Shown here: piece by piece, positions 54,152 through 64,000 of the stretch
Layout of the letters: the number at the start of each line of letters is the position of its first letter
How positions within the stretch are numbered: the stretch's first letter is position 1
Assembly (NCBI RefSeq): GCF_029227915.1
Contig: NC_079885.1
Coordinates: 30,259,001-30,323,000, forward strand
Source: Hydractinia symbiolongicarpus
Lineage: Eukaryota; Cnidaria; Hydrozoa; Anthoathecata; Hydractiniidae
DNA: 64,000 bases
Direction: 5' to 3'
The notes under the pieces: model-generated
Seen by the model: the letters and a program-made list of their open reading frames with translations, nothing else
Database searches by the model: none
What the model was told of the DNA's origin: nothing
Program-made: the position numbers and the translations under genes

Positions 54152-54354
54152 GTATACAAGGAAAGTACCCAGTGAGTAAACTCATTTTCCGAACGAATTT
54201 TTAAATTATTTTTTCACCACTAAAACGCATGAGACTTGTAGTTTTCAAAAATGTTTTCATTTTTGATGAGACGCTGAATAAAAGAAGTTTAATCGCCGGC
54301 AAACGAAAACCTGCGATTTCCCGTAAATCCCGGACTCGGCCCGTATAGTCAAAA
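54152..54354. repeat. Representative 203-bp monomer (right-hand subtype)
   Basis: This copy is exactly 203 bp and close to the commonest form in the right half of the window. Landmarks by offset: GTATAC palindrome 1-6; AAAGTACCCAG-like block 10-20; T/A tract 46-63 (T5 then AAATTA then T6); CCACTAAAACGCATGAGAC 65-83; hairpin 94-115; GAGACGCTGAATAAAAG 117-133; GCCGGC palindrome 144-149; CCCGTAAATCCCGG 169-182; CTCGGCCCGTATAGTC 185-199. I counted 75 G+C in 203 (37%). Offsets 1-116 are about 29% GC and 117-203 about 47%, so the monomer has an AT-rich and a CpG-rich part. I counted 12 CpG dinucleotides against about 7 expected from its 40 C and 35 G. Confidence 0.9.
54245..54266. other. Perfect inverted repeat (hairpin) in the monomer
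   Basis: Arms TCAAAAATG and CATTTTTGA are exact reverse complements (9 bp) around a TTTT loop. The element recurs in most monomers of the array; this is one representative copy. Common variants change one arm base: T for C next to the outermost base (a T-G wobble), G for A at the third arm base of the 8-bp core (G-T wobble), A for G at the loop-closing pair (mismatch), or a changed loop (CTTT, TTGT). The hairpin could form on either strand as cruciform DNA or in RNA. Function is inferred only: dyads of this kind have been proposed as non-B DNA features of centromeric satellites that lack CENP-B boxes. Confidence 0.85.
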
Positions 54355-57300
54355 GTATACAAGGAAAGTACCCAGTGAGTAAACTCATTTTCCGAACGAA
54401 TTTTTAAATTATTTTTTCACCACTAAAACGCATGAGACTTGTAGTGTTCAAAAATGTTTTCATTTTTGATGAAACGCTGAATAAAAGTAGTTTAATCGCC
54501 GGCAAACGAAAACCCGCGATTTCCCGTAAATCCCGGACTCGGCCCGTATAGTCAAACGTATACAAAGAAAGTACCCAGGGTGTAAACTCATTTCCCGAAC
54601 GATTTTTTGAATTATTTTTTCACCACTAAAACGCATGAGACTTGTAGTTTTCAAAATTGTTTTCATTTTTGATGAGACGCTGAATAAAAGAAGTTTAATC
54701 GCTGGCAAACGAAAACCCGCGATTTCCCGTAAATCCCGGACTCGGCCCGTATAGTCAAAAGTATACAAGGAAAGTACCCAGTGAGTAAACTCATTTTCCG
54801 AACGAATTTTTAAATTATTTTTTCACCACTAAAACGCATGAGACTTGTAGTTTTCAAAAATGTTTTCATTTTTGATGAGACGCTGAATAAAAGAAGTTTA
54901 ATTGCCGGCAAACGCAAACCTGCGATTTCCCGTAAATCCCGGACTCGGCCCGTATAGCAAAAGTATACAAGGAAAGTACCCAGTGAGTAAACTCATTTTC
55001 CGAACGAATTTTTAAATTATTTTTTCACCACTAAAACGCATGAGACTTGTAGTTTTCAAAAATGTTTTCATTTTTGATGAAACGCTGAATAAAAGTAGTT
55101 TAATCGCCGGCAAACGAAAACCCGCGATTTCCCGTAAATCCCGGACTCGGCCCGTATAGTCAAAAGTATACAAGGAAAGTACCCAGTGAGTAAACTCATT
55201 TCCCGAACGAATTTTTAAAATATTTTTTCACCATTAAATTGCATGAGACTTGTAGTTTTCAAAAATGTTTTCATTTTTGATGAGACGCTGAATAAAAGAA
55301 GTTTAATCGCCGGCAAACGAAAACCTGCGATTTCCCGTAAATCCCGGACTCGGCCCGTATAGTCAAAAGTATACAAGGAAAGTACCCAGTGAGTAAACTC
55401 ATTTTCCGAACGAATTTTTAAATTATTTTTTCACCACTAAAACGCATGAGACTTGTAGTTTTCAAAAATGCTTTCATTTTTGATGAGACGCTGAAAAAAG
55501 AAGTTTAATCGCCGGCAAACGAAAACCTGCGATTTCACGTCAAACCCGGACTCGGTCCGTATAGTCAAACGTATACAAAGAAAGTACCTAGGGTGTAAAC
55601 TCATTTCCCTAACGATTTTTTGAATTATTTTTTCACCACTAAAACGCATGAGACTTGTAGTTTTGAAAAATGTTTTCATTTTTGATGAGACGCTGAATAA
55701 AAGAAGTTTAATCACTGGCAAACGAAAACCTGCGATTTCCCGTAAATCCCGGACTCGGCCCGTATAGTCAAAAGTATACAAGGAAAGTACCCAGTGAGTA
55801 AACTCATTTTCCAAACGAATTTTTAAATTATTTTTTCACCACTAAAACGCATGAGACTTGTAGTTTTCAAAAATGTTTTCATTTTTGATGAAACGCTGAA
55901 TAAAAGTAGTTTAATCGCCGGCAAACAAAAACCCGCGATTTCCCGTAAATCCCGGACTCGGCCCGTATAGTCAAACGTATACAAAGAAAGTACCCAGGGT
56001 GTAAACTCATTTCCCGAACGATTTTTTGAATTATTTTTTCACCACTAAAACGCATGAGACTTGTAGTTTTCAAAATTGTTTTCATTTTTGATGAGACGCT
56101 GAATAAAAGAAGTTTAATCGCTGGCAAACGAAAACCCGCGATTTCACGTAAATCCCGGACTCGGCCCGTATAGTCAAAAGTATACAAGGAAAGTACCCAG
56201 TGAGTAAACTCATTTCCCGAACGAATTTTTAAATTATTTTTTCACCATTAAATTGCATGAGACTTGTAGTTTTCAAAAATGTTTTCATTTTTGATGAGAC
56301 GCTGAATAAAAGAAGTTTAATCGCCGGCAAACGCAAACCTGCGATTTCCCGTAAATCCCGGACTCGGCCCGTATAGTCAAAAGTATACAAGGAAAGTACC
56401 CAGTGAGTAAACTCATTTTCCGAACGAATTTTTAAATTATTTTTTCACCACTAAAACGCATGAGACTTGTAGTTTTCAAAAATGCTTTCATTTTTGATGA
56501 GACGCTGAAAAAAGAAGTTTAATCGCCGGCAAACGAAAACCTGCGATTTCACGTCAAACCCGGACTCGGTCCGTATAGTCAAACGTATACAAAGAAAGTA
56601 CCTAGGGTGTAAACTCATTTCCCGAACGATTTTTTGAATTATTTTTTCACCACTAAAACGCATGAGACTTGTACTTTTGAAAAATGTTTTCATTTTTGAT
56701 GAGACGCTGAATAAAAGAAGTTTAATCACTGGCAAACGAAAATCCGCGATTTCCCGTAAATCCCGGACTCGGCCCGTATAGTCAAAAGTATACAAGGAAA
56801 GTACCCAGTGAGTAAACTCATTTTCCGAACGAATTTTTAAATTATTTTTTCACCACTAAAACGCATGAGACTTGTAGTTTTCAAAAATGTTTTCATTTTT
56901 GATGAGACGCTTAATGAAAGAGGTTTAATCGCCGGCAAACCAAAACCCGCGATTTCCCGTAAATCCCCGGCTTGGCCCGTATAGTCGAATGTATACAAAG
57001 AAAGTACCCAGGGTGTAAACTCATTTCCCGAACGATTTTTTGAATTATTTTTTCACCACTAAAACGCATGAGACTTGTAGTTTTCAAAAATGTTTTTATT
57101 TTTGATCAGACGCTGAATAAAAAAAGTTTAATCACTTTCAAACGAAAACCCGCGATTTCCCGTAAATCCCGGACTCGACCCGTATAGTCAAAAGTATACA
57201 AGAAAAGTACCCAGTGAGTAAACTCATTTTCCGAACGAATTTTTAAATTATTTTTTCACCACTAAAACGCATGAGACTTGTAGTTTTCAAAAATGTTTTC

Positions 57301-58825
57301 ATTTTTGATGAGACGCTGAATAAAAGAAGTTTAATCGCCGGCAAACGAAAACCTGCGATTTCCCGTAAATCCCGGACTCGGCCCGTATAGTCAAAAGTAT
57401 ACAAGGAAAGTACCCAGTGAGTAAACTCATTTTCCGAACGAATTTTTAAATTATTTTTTCACCATTAAAACGCATGAGACTTGTAGTGTTCAAAAATGTT
57501 TTCATTTTTGATGAAACGCTGAATAAAAGTAGTTTAATCGCCGGCAAACGAAAACCCGCGATTTCCCGTAAATCCCGGACTCGGCCCGTATAGTCAAACG
57601 TATACAAAGAAAGTACCCAGGGTGTAAACTCATTTTCCGAACGATTTTTTGAATTATTTTTTCACCACTAAAGCGCATGAGACTTGTAGTTTTCAAAATT
57701 GTTTTCATTTTTGATGAGACGCTGAATAAAAGAAGTTTAATCGCTGGCAAACAAAAACCCGCGATTTCCCGTAAATCCCGGACTCGGCCCGTATAGTCAA
57801 AAGTGTACAAGGAAAGTACCCAGTGAGTAAACTCATTTTCCGAACGAATTTTTAAATTATTTTTTCACCACTAAAACGCATGAGACTTGTAGTTTTCAAA
57901 AATGTTTTCATTTTTGATGAGACGCTGAATAAAAGAAGTTTAATCGCCGGCAAACGTAAACCTGCGATTTCCCGTAAATCCCGGACTCGGCCCGTATAGT
58001 CAAAAGTATACAAGGAAAGTACCCAGTGAGTAAACTCATTTTCCGAACGAATTTTTAAATTATTTTTTCACCACTAAAACGCATGAGACTTGTAGTTTTC
58101 AAAAATGTTTTCATTTTTGATGAAACGCTGAATAAAAGTAGTTTAATCGCCGGCAAACGAAAACCCGCGATTTCCCGTAAATCCCGGACTCGGCCCGTAT
58201 AGTCAAAAGTATACAAAGAAAGTACCCAGTGAGTAAACTCATTTCCCGAACGAATTTTTAAATTATTTTTTCACCATTAAATTGCATGAGACTTGTAGTT
58301 TTCAAAAATGTTTTCATTTTTGATGAGACGCTGAATAAAAGAAGTTTAATCGCCGGCAAACGAAAACCTGCGATTTCCCGTAAATCCCGGACTCGGCCCG
58401 TATAGTCAAAAGTATACAAGGAAAGTACCCAGTGAGTAAACTCATTTTCCGAACGAATTTTAAAATTATTTTTTCACCACTAAAACGCATGAGACTTGCA
58501 GTTTTCAAAAATGTTTTCATTTTTGATGAGACGCTTAATGAAAGAGGTTTAATCGCCGGCAAACCAAAACCCTCGATTTCCCGTAAATCCCCGGCTTGGC
58601 CCGTATAGTCGAATGTATACAAAGAAAGTACCCAGGGTGTAAACTCATTTCCCGAACGATTTTTTGAATTATTTTTTCACCACTAAAACGCATGAGACTT
58701 GTAGTTTTCAAAAATGTTTACATTTTTGATCAGACGCTGAATAAAAGAAGTTTAATCACTGGCAAACGAAAACCCGCGATTTCCCGTAAATCCCGGACTC
58801 GGCCCGTATAGTCAAAAGTATACAA

Positions 58826-60511
58826 GAAAAGTACCCAGTGAGTAAACTCATTTTCCGAACGAATTTTTAAATTATTTTTTCACCACTAAAACCCAGAGAC
58901 TTGTAGTTTTCAAAAATGTTTTCATTTTTGATGAGACGCTGAATAAAAGAAGTTTAATCGCCGACAAACGAAAACCCGCGATTTCCCGTAAATCACGGAC
59001 TCGGCCCGTATAGTCAAAAGTATACAAAGAAAGTACCCAGGGTGTAAACTCATTTCCCGAACGATTTTTTAAATTATTTTTTCACCACAGAAACGCATGA
59101 GACTTGTAGTTTTCAAAAATGTTTTCATTTTTGATGAGACGCTGAATAAAAGAAGTTTAATCGCCGGCAAACGAAAACCTGTGATTTCCTGTAAATCCCG
59201 GACTCGGCCCGTATAGTCAAAAGTATACAAGGAAAGTACCCAGTGAGTAAACTCATTTTCCGAACGAATTTTTAAATTATTTTTTCACCACTAAAACGCA
59301 TGAGACTTGTAGTGTTCAAAAATGTTTTCATTTTTGATGAAACGCTTAATAAAAGTAGTTTAATCGCCGGCAAACGAAAACCCGCAATTTCCCGTAAATC
59401 CCGGACTCGGCCCGTATAGTCAAACGTATACAAAGAAAGTACCCAGGGTGTAAACTCATTTCCCGAACGATTTTTTGAATTATTTTTTCACCACTAAAAC
59501 GCATGAGACTTGTAGTTTTCAAAATTGTTTTCATTTTTGATGAGACGCTGAATAAAAGAAGTTTAATCGCTGGCAAACGAAAACCCGCGATTTCCCGTAA
59601 ATCCCGGACTCGGCCCGTATAGTCAAAAGTATACAAGGAAAGTACCCAGTGAGTAAACTCATTTTCCGAACGAATTTTTAAATTATTTTTTCACCACTAA
59701 AACCCAGAGACTTGTAGTTTTCAAAAATGTTTTCATTTTTGATGAGACGCTGAATAAAAGAAGTTTAATCGCCGACAAACGAAAACCCGCGATTTCCCGT
59801 AAATCACGGACTCGGCCCGTATAGTCAAAAGTATACAAAGAAAGTACCCAGGGTGTAAACTCATTTCCCGAACGATTTTTTAAATTATTTTTTCACCACA
59901 GAAACGCATGAGACTTGTAGTTTTCAAAAATGTTTTCATTTTTGATGAGACGCTGAATAAAAGAAGTTTAATCGCCGGCAAACGAAAACCTGTGATTTCC
60001 TGTAAATCCCGGACTCGGCCCGTATAGTCAAAAGTATACAAGGAAAGTACCCAGTGAGTAAACTCATTTTCCGAACGAATTTTTAAATTATTTTTTCACC
60101 ACTAAAACGCATGAGACTTGTAGTGTTCAAAAATGTTTTCATTTTTGATGAAACGCTTAATAAAAGTAGTTTAATCGCCGGCAAACGAAAACCCGCAATT
60201 TCCCGTAAATCCCGGACTCGGCCCGTATAGTCAAACGTATACAAAGAAAGTACCCAGGGTGTAAACTCATTTCCCGAACGATTTTTTGAATTATTTTTTC
60301 ACCACTAAAACGCATGAGACTTGTAGTTTTCAAAATTGTTTTCATTTTTGATGAGACGCTGAATAAAAGAAGTTTAATCGCTGGCAAACGAAAACCCGCG
60401 ATTTCCCGTAAATCCCGGACTCGGCCCGTATAGTCAAAAGTATACAAGGAAAGTACCCAGTGAGTAAACTCATTTTCCGAACGAATTTTTAAATTATTTT
60501 TTCACCACTAA
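58826..60511. repeat. Tandem pair of apparently identical 4-monomer units (811 bp)
   Basis: The two-base-short variant AACCCAGAGAC starts at 58890 and again 811 bases later at 59701. The shared private set is GCCGACAAACG, AAATCACGGAC, CCACAGAAACG, CCTGTGATTTCCTG, CGCTTAATAAAAGTAG, CCCGCAATTTCC and AAAATTGTTTTC. I saw no difference between the copies from about 58826 to the divergence near 60511. This is the most alike pair in the window by eye and so probably the youngest duplication, or an assembly duplication. Confidence 0.85.
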
Positions 60512-63500
60512 AACGCATGAGACTTGTAGTTTTCAAAAATGTTTTCATTTTTGATGAGACGCTGAATAAAAGAAGTTTAATTGCCGGCAAACGTAAACCT
60601 GCGATTTCCCGTAAATCCCGGACTCGGCCCGTATAGTCAAAAGTATACAAGGAAAGTACCCAGTGAGTAAACTCATTTTCCGAACGAACTTTTAAATTAT
60701 TTTTTCACCACTAAAACGCATGAGACTTGTAGTTTTCAAAAATGTTTTCATTTTTGATGAAACGCTGAATAAAAGTAGTTTAATCGCCGGCAAACGAAAA
60801 CCCGCGATTTCCCGTAAATCCCGGACTCGGCCCGTATAGTCAAAAGTATACAAGGAAAGTACCCAGTGAGTAAACTCATTTCCCGAACGAATTTTTAAAT
60901 TATTTTTTCACCATTAAATTGCATGAGACTTGTAGTTTTCAAAAATGTTTTCATTTTTGATGAGAAGCTGAATAAAAGAAGTTTAATCGCCGGCAAACGA
61001 AAACCTGCGATTTCCCGTAAATCCCGGACTCGGCCCGTATAGTCAAAAGTATACAAGGAAAGTACCCAGTGAGTAAACTCATTTTCCGAACGAATTTTAA
61101 AATTATTTTTTCACCACTAAAACGCATGAGACTTGTAGTTTTCAAAAATGCTTTCATTTTTGATGAGACGCTGAAAAAAGAAGTTTAATCGCCGGCAAAC
61201 GAAAACCTGCGATTTCACGTCAAACCCGGACTCGGTCCGTATAGTCAAACGTATACAAAGAAAGTACCTAGGGTGTAAACTCATTTCCCGAACGATTTTT
61301 TGAATTATTTTTTCACCACTAAAACGCATGAGACTTGTAGTTTTGAAAAATGTTTTCATTTTTGATGAGACGCTGAATAAAAGAAGTTTAATCACTGGCA
61401 AACGAAAATCCGCGATTTCCCGTAAATCCCGGACTCGGCCCGTAGAGTCAAAAGTATACAAGGAAAGTACCCAGTGAGTAAACTCATTTTCCGAACGAAT
61501 TTTTAAATTATTTTTTCACCACTAAAACGCATGAGACTTGTAGTTTTCAAAAATGTTTTCATTTTTGATGAGACGCTTAATGAAAGAGGTTTAATCGCCG
61601 GCAAACCAAAACCCGCGATTTCCCGTAAATCCCCGGCTTGGCCCGTATAGTCGAATGTATACAAAGAAAGTACCCAGGGTGTAAACTCATTTCCCGATCG
61701 ATTTTTTGAATTATTTTTTCACCACTAAAACGCATGAGACTTGTAGTTTTCAAAAATGTTTTCATTTTTGATGAGACGCTGAATAAAAGAAGTTTAATCG
61801 CCGGCAAACGAAAACCTGCGATTTCCCGTAAATCACGGACTCGGCCCGTATAGTCAAAAGTATACAAAGAAAGTACCCAGGGTGTAAACTCATTTCCCGA
61901 ACGATTTTTTAAATTATTTTTTCACCACTGAAACGCATGAGACTTGTAGTTTTCAAAAATGTTTTCATTTTTGATGAGACGCTGAATAAAAGAAGTTTAA
62001 TCGCCGGCAAACGAAAACCTGCGATTTCCCGTAAATCCCGGACTCGGCCCGTATAGTCAAAAGTATACAAGGAAAGTACCCAGTGAGTAAACTCATTTTC
62101 CGAACGAATTTTTAAATTATTTTTTCACCACTAAAACGCATGAGACTTGTAGTGTTCAAAAATGTTGTCATTTTTGATGAAACGCTTAATAAAAGTAGTT
62201 TAATCGCCGGCAAACGAAAACCCGCAATTTCCCGTAAATCCCGGACTCGGCCCGTATAGTCAAACGTATACAAAGAAAGTACCCAGGGTGTAAACTCATT
62301 TCCCGAACGATTTTTTGAATTATTTTTTCACCACTAAAACGCATGAGACTTGTAGTTTTCAAAATTGTTTTCATTTTTGATGAGACGCTGAGTAAAAGAA
62401 GATTAATCGCTGGCAAACGAAAACCCGCGATTTCCCGTAAATCCCGGACTCGGCCCGTATAGTCAAAAGTATACAAGGAAAGTACCCAGTGAGTAAACTC
62501 ATTTTCCGAACGAATTTTTAAATTATTTTTTCACCACTAAAACGCATGAGACTTGTAGTTTTCAAAAATGTTTTCATTTTTGATGAGACGCTGAATAAAA
62601 GAAGTTTAATCGCCGGCAAACGTAAACCTGCGATTTCCCGTAAATCCCGGACTCGGCCCGTATAGTCAAAAGTATACAAGGAAAGTACCCAGTGAGTAAA
62701 CTCATTTTCCGAACGAATTTTTAAATTATTTTTTCACCACTAAAACGCATGAGACTTGTAGTTTTCAAAAATGTTTTCATTTTTGATGAAACGCTGAATA
62801 AAAGTAGTTTAATCGCCGGCAAACGAAAACCCGCGATTTCCCGTAAATCCCGGACTCGGCCCGTATAGTCAAAAGTATACAAGGAAAGTACCCAGTGAGT
62901 AAACTCATTTCCCGAACGATTTTTTAAATTATTTTTTCACCAATAAATTGCATGAGACTTGTAGTTTTAAAAAATGTTTTCATTTTTGATGAGACGCTGA
63001 ATAAAAGAAGTTTAATCGCCGGCAAACGAAAACCTGCGATTTCCCGTAAATCCCGGACTCGGCCCGTATAGTCAAAAGTATACAAGGAAAGTACCCAGTA
63101 AGTAAACTCATTTTCCGAACGAATTTTAAAATTATTTTTTCACCACTAAAACGCATGAGACTTGTAGTTTTCAAAAATGCTTTCATTTTTGATGAGACGC
63201 TGAAAAAAGAAGTTTAATCGCCGGCAAACGAAAACCTGCGATTTCACGTCAAACCCGGACTCGGTCCGTATAGTCAAACGTATACAAAGAAAGTACCTAG
63301 GGTGTAAACTCATTTCCCGAACGATTTTTTGAATTATTTTTTCACCACTAAAACGCATGAGACTTGTAGTTTTGAAAAATGTTTTCATTTTTGATGAGAC
63401 GCTGAATAAAAGAAGTTTAATCACTGGCAAACGAAAATCCGCGATTTCCCGTAAATCCCGGACTCGGCCCGTATAGTCAAAAGTATACAAGGAAAGTACC

Positions 63501-63777
63501 CAGTGAGTAAACTCATTTTCCGAACGAATTTTTAAATTATTTTTTCACCACTAAAACGCATGAGACTTGTAGTTTTCAAAAATGTTTTCATTTTTGATGA
63601 GACGCTTAATGAAAGAGGTTTAATCGCCGGCAAACCAAAACCCGCGATTTCCCGTAAATCCCCGGCTTGGCCCGTATAGTCGAATGTATACAAAGAAAGT
63701 ACCCAGGGTGTAAAATCATTTCCCGAACGATTTTTTGAATTATTTTTTCACCACTAAAACGCATGAGACTTGTAGTT
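59720..63777. repeat. Tandem pair of 10-monomer units (2,029 bp)
   Basis: AATCACGGAC (59802 and 61831), AAACGTAAACC, the TTAAATTGCATG monomer (60913, and an AATAAATTGCATG version at 62942), GAATTTTAAAATT, GCTTTC, TTTCACGTCAAACC, CTCGGTCCG, CTAGGGTGT and TTTTGAAAAATG recur 2,029 apart. The first unit is about 59720-61748 and overlaps the second 4-mer of the pair before it; the second is 61749-63777. Differences seen include CCTGTGATTTCCTG against CCTGCGATTTCCCG, CACAGAAACG against CACTGAAACG, GTAGAGTC (61443), and TGAGTAAAAGAAGATTAATC (62388). Confidence 0.75.
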
Positions 63778-64000
63778 TTCAAAAATGTTTTCATTTTTGA
63801 TCAGACGCTGAATAAAAGAAGTTTAATCACTGGCAAACGAAAACCCGCGATTTCCCGTAAATCCCGGACTCGGCCCGTATAGTCAAAAGTATACAAGAAA
63901 AGTACCCAGTGAGTAAACTCATTTTCCGAACGAATTTTTAAATTATTTTTTCACCACTAAAACGCATGAGACTTGTAGTTTTCAAAAATGTTTTCATTTT
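63778..64000. repeat. Array continues off the right end
   Basis: One full monomer (with GATCAGACG and ATCACTGGC, as in the monomer near 58730) and part of the next; the last bases fall inside the hairpin element. The array therefore does not end in this window. Confidence 0.8.

Larger units (their letters stand above)
53059..58825. repeat. Right-hand 4-mer family, irregularly expanded
   Basis: A core set recurs: a GTAGTGTTC/GATGAAACG/AAAGTAG monomer, a GGGTGT monomer with TTTTTTGAATT and AAAATTGTTTTC, and one or more CAAGG/CAGTGAG monomers. Equivalent monomers lie at about 53648, 54460, 55879 and 57502 (4, 7 and 8 monomers apart). The marker CCATTAAATTGCATG occurs at 55231, 56245 and 58274 (5 and 10 monomers apart). 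A second set (GCTTTC hairpin loop, TTTCACGTCAAACC, CTCGGTCCG, GTACCTAGGGTG) occurs at about 55470 and 56480. No genes or insertions. Confidence 0.65.
1..64000. repeat. Satellite DNA array, ~203-bp monomer, head-to-tail
   Basis: The landmark GTATAC (or a one-base variant) recurs every 202-203 bases from position 4 to the end of the window (for example 4, 207, 410, 612, 815, 1018, 1221). Every stretch between landmarks is a version of the same monomer. All copies face the same way; I saw no inversion, no inserted element and no non-satellite interval. About 315 monomers fit in the window, and the array runs off both ends. Single-base indels give 201-204 bp variants. Monomers fall into recurring subtypes arranged in higher-order repeats. 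Such arrays in eukaryotes usually lie at centromeres, pericentromeres or heterochromatic knobs; which applies here cannot be told from the sequence. 203 is not divisible by three, so any reading frame shifts from one monomer to the next. Confidence 0.98.

Noticed and set aside
1-64000. CRISPR array
   Set aside because: The units are contiguous 203-bp monomers with no short repeat/unique spacer alternation and no cas genes.
1-64000. Ribosomal DNA spacer subrepeats
   Set aside because: There is no rRNA gene sequence and 64 kb of continuous monomers is far longer than ordinary spacer subrepeats. It cannot be fully excluded without flanks.
1-64000. Transposon, retroviral or phage origin of the monomer
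   Set aside because: No terminal repeats, target-site duplications, transposase, reverse transcriptase or other element-derived motif is visible in the monomer.
1-64000. An undescribed multi-gene system
   Set aside because: No part of the window departs from the satellite, so there is no room for genes. Anything new here concerns the repeat family and its higher-order structure.

Overview
The whole 64 kb window is one uninterrupted, head-to-tail satellite DNA array. The monomer is about 203 bp long, so there are roughly 315 copies, all in the same orientation. I found no protein-coding gene, RNA gene, transposon, CRISPR array or unique single-copy sequence. Each monomer has an AT-rich part with long T tracts and a 9-bp perfect hairpin. 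The rest is CpG-rich and contains short GC dyads. This organisation (a near-nucleosome-length monomer in diverged subtypes arranged as higher-order repeats, HORs) is typical of eukaryotic centromeric, pericentromeric or other constitutive heterochromatin. I cannot name the species or chromosome from sequence alone. CpG is over-represented, which argues mildly against a heavily CpG-methylated genome, but many subtype differences are CpG transitions.

Layout: the array is a mosaic of HOR blocks whose unit size changes along the window. (1) 1-6.1 kb is built from nine recognisable monomer types, in order 1-9, with one complete 9-mer of 1,824 bp, a pair of 4-mers, and crossover hybrids. (2) 6.1-8.4 kb mixes those types with new ones. 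(3) 8.4-11.7 kb holds two 8-mers of about 1,622 bp. (4) 11.7-20.9 kb has irregular 8-, 9-, 10- and 11-mers sharing marker monomers. (5) 20.9-28.5 kb has several new subtypes and long-distance (12- and 16-monomer) periodicity. (6) 28.5-30.9 kb is a pair of near-identical 6-mers. (7) 31.3-37.0 kb is a pair of 14-mers. (8) 37.0-40.2 kb is a pair of 8-mers, with a partial third copy to about 42.1 kb. (9) 43.3-44.5 kb is a pair of 3-mers. (10) 45.1-49.6 kb is a pair of 11-mers. (11) 51.4-53.1 kb is a pair of 4-mers. (12) 53-64 kb has 4-mer units and two 10-mers, including the most alike 811-bp pair I saw (58.8-60.5 kb).

There is no pathway here. The biology is that of the repeat itself: unequal crossover or other segmental amplification repeatedly replacing older units, and possible structural roles for the hairpin and for the dyads. 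The many small minus-strand open frames are repeated readings of the same monomer and are not annotated as genes. HOR boundaries were placed by eye from marker variants and are generally good to about 100 bp, because crossovers between similar monomers cannot be placed exactly.
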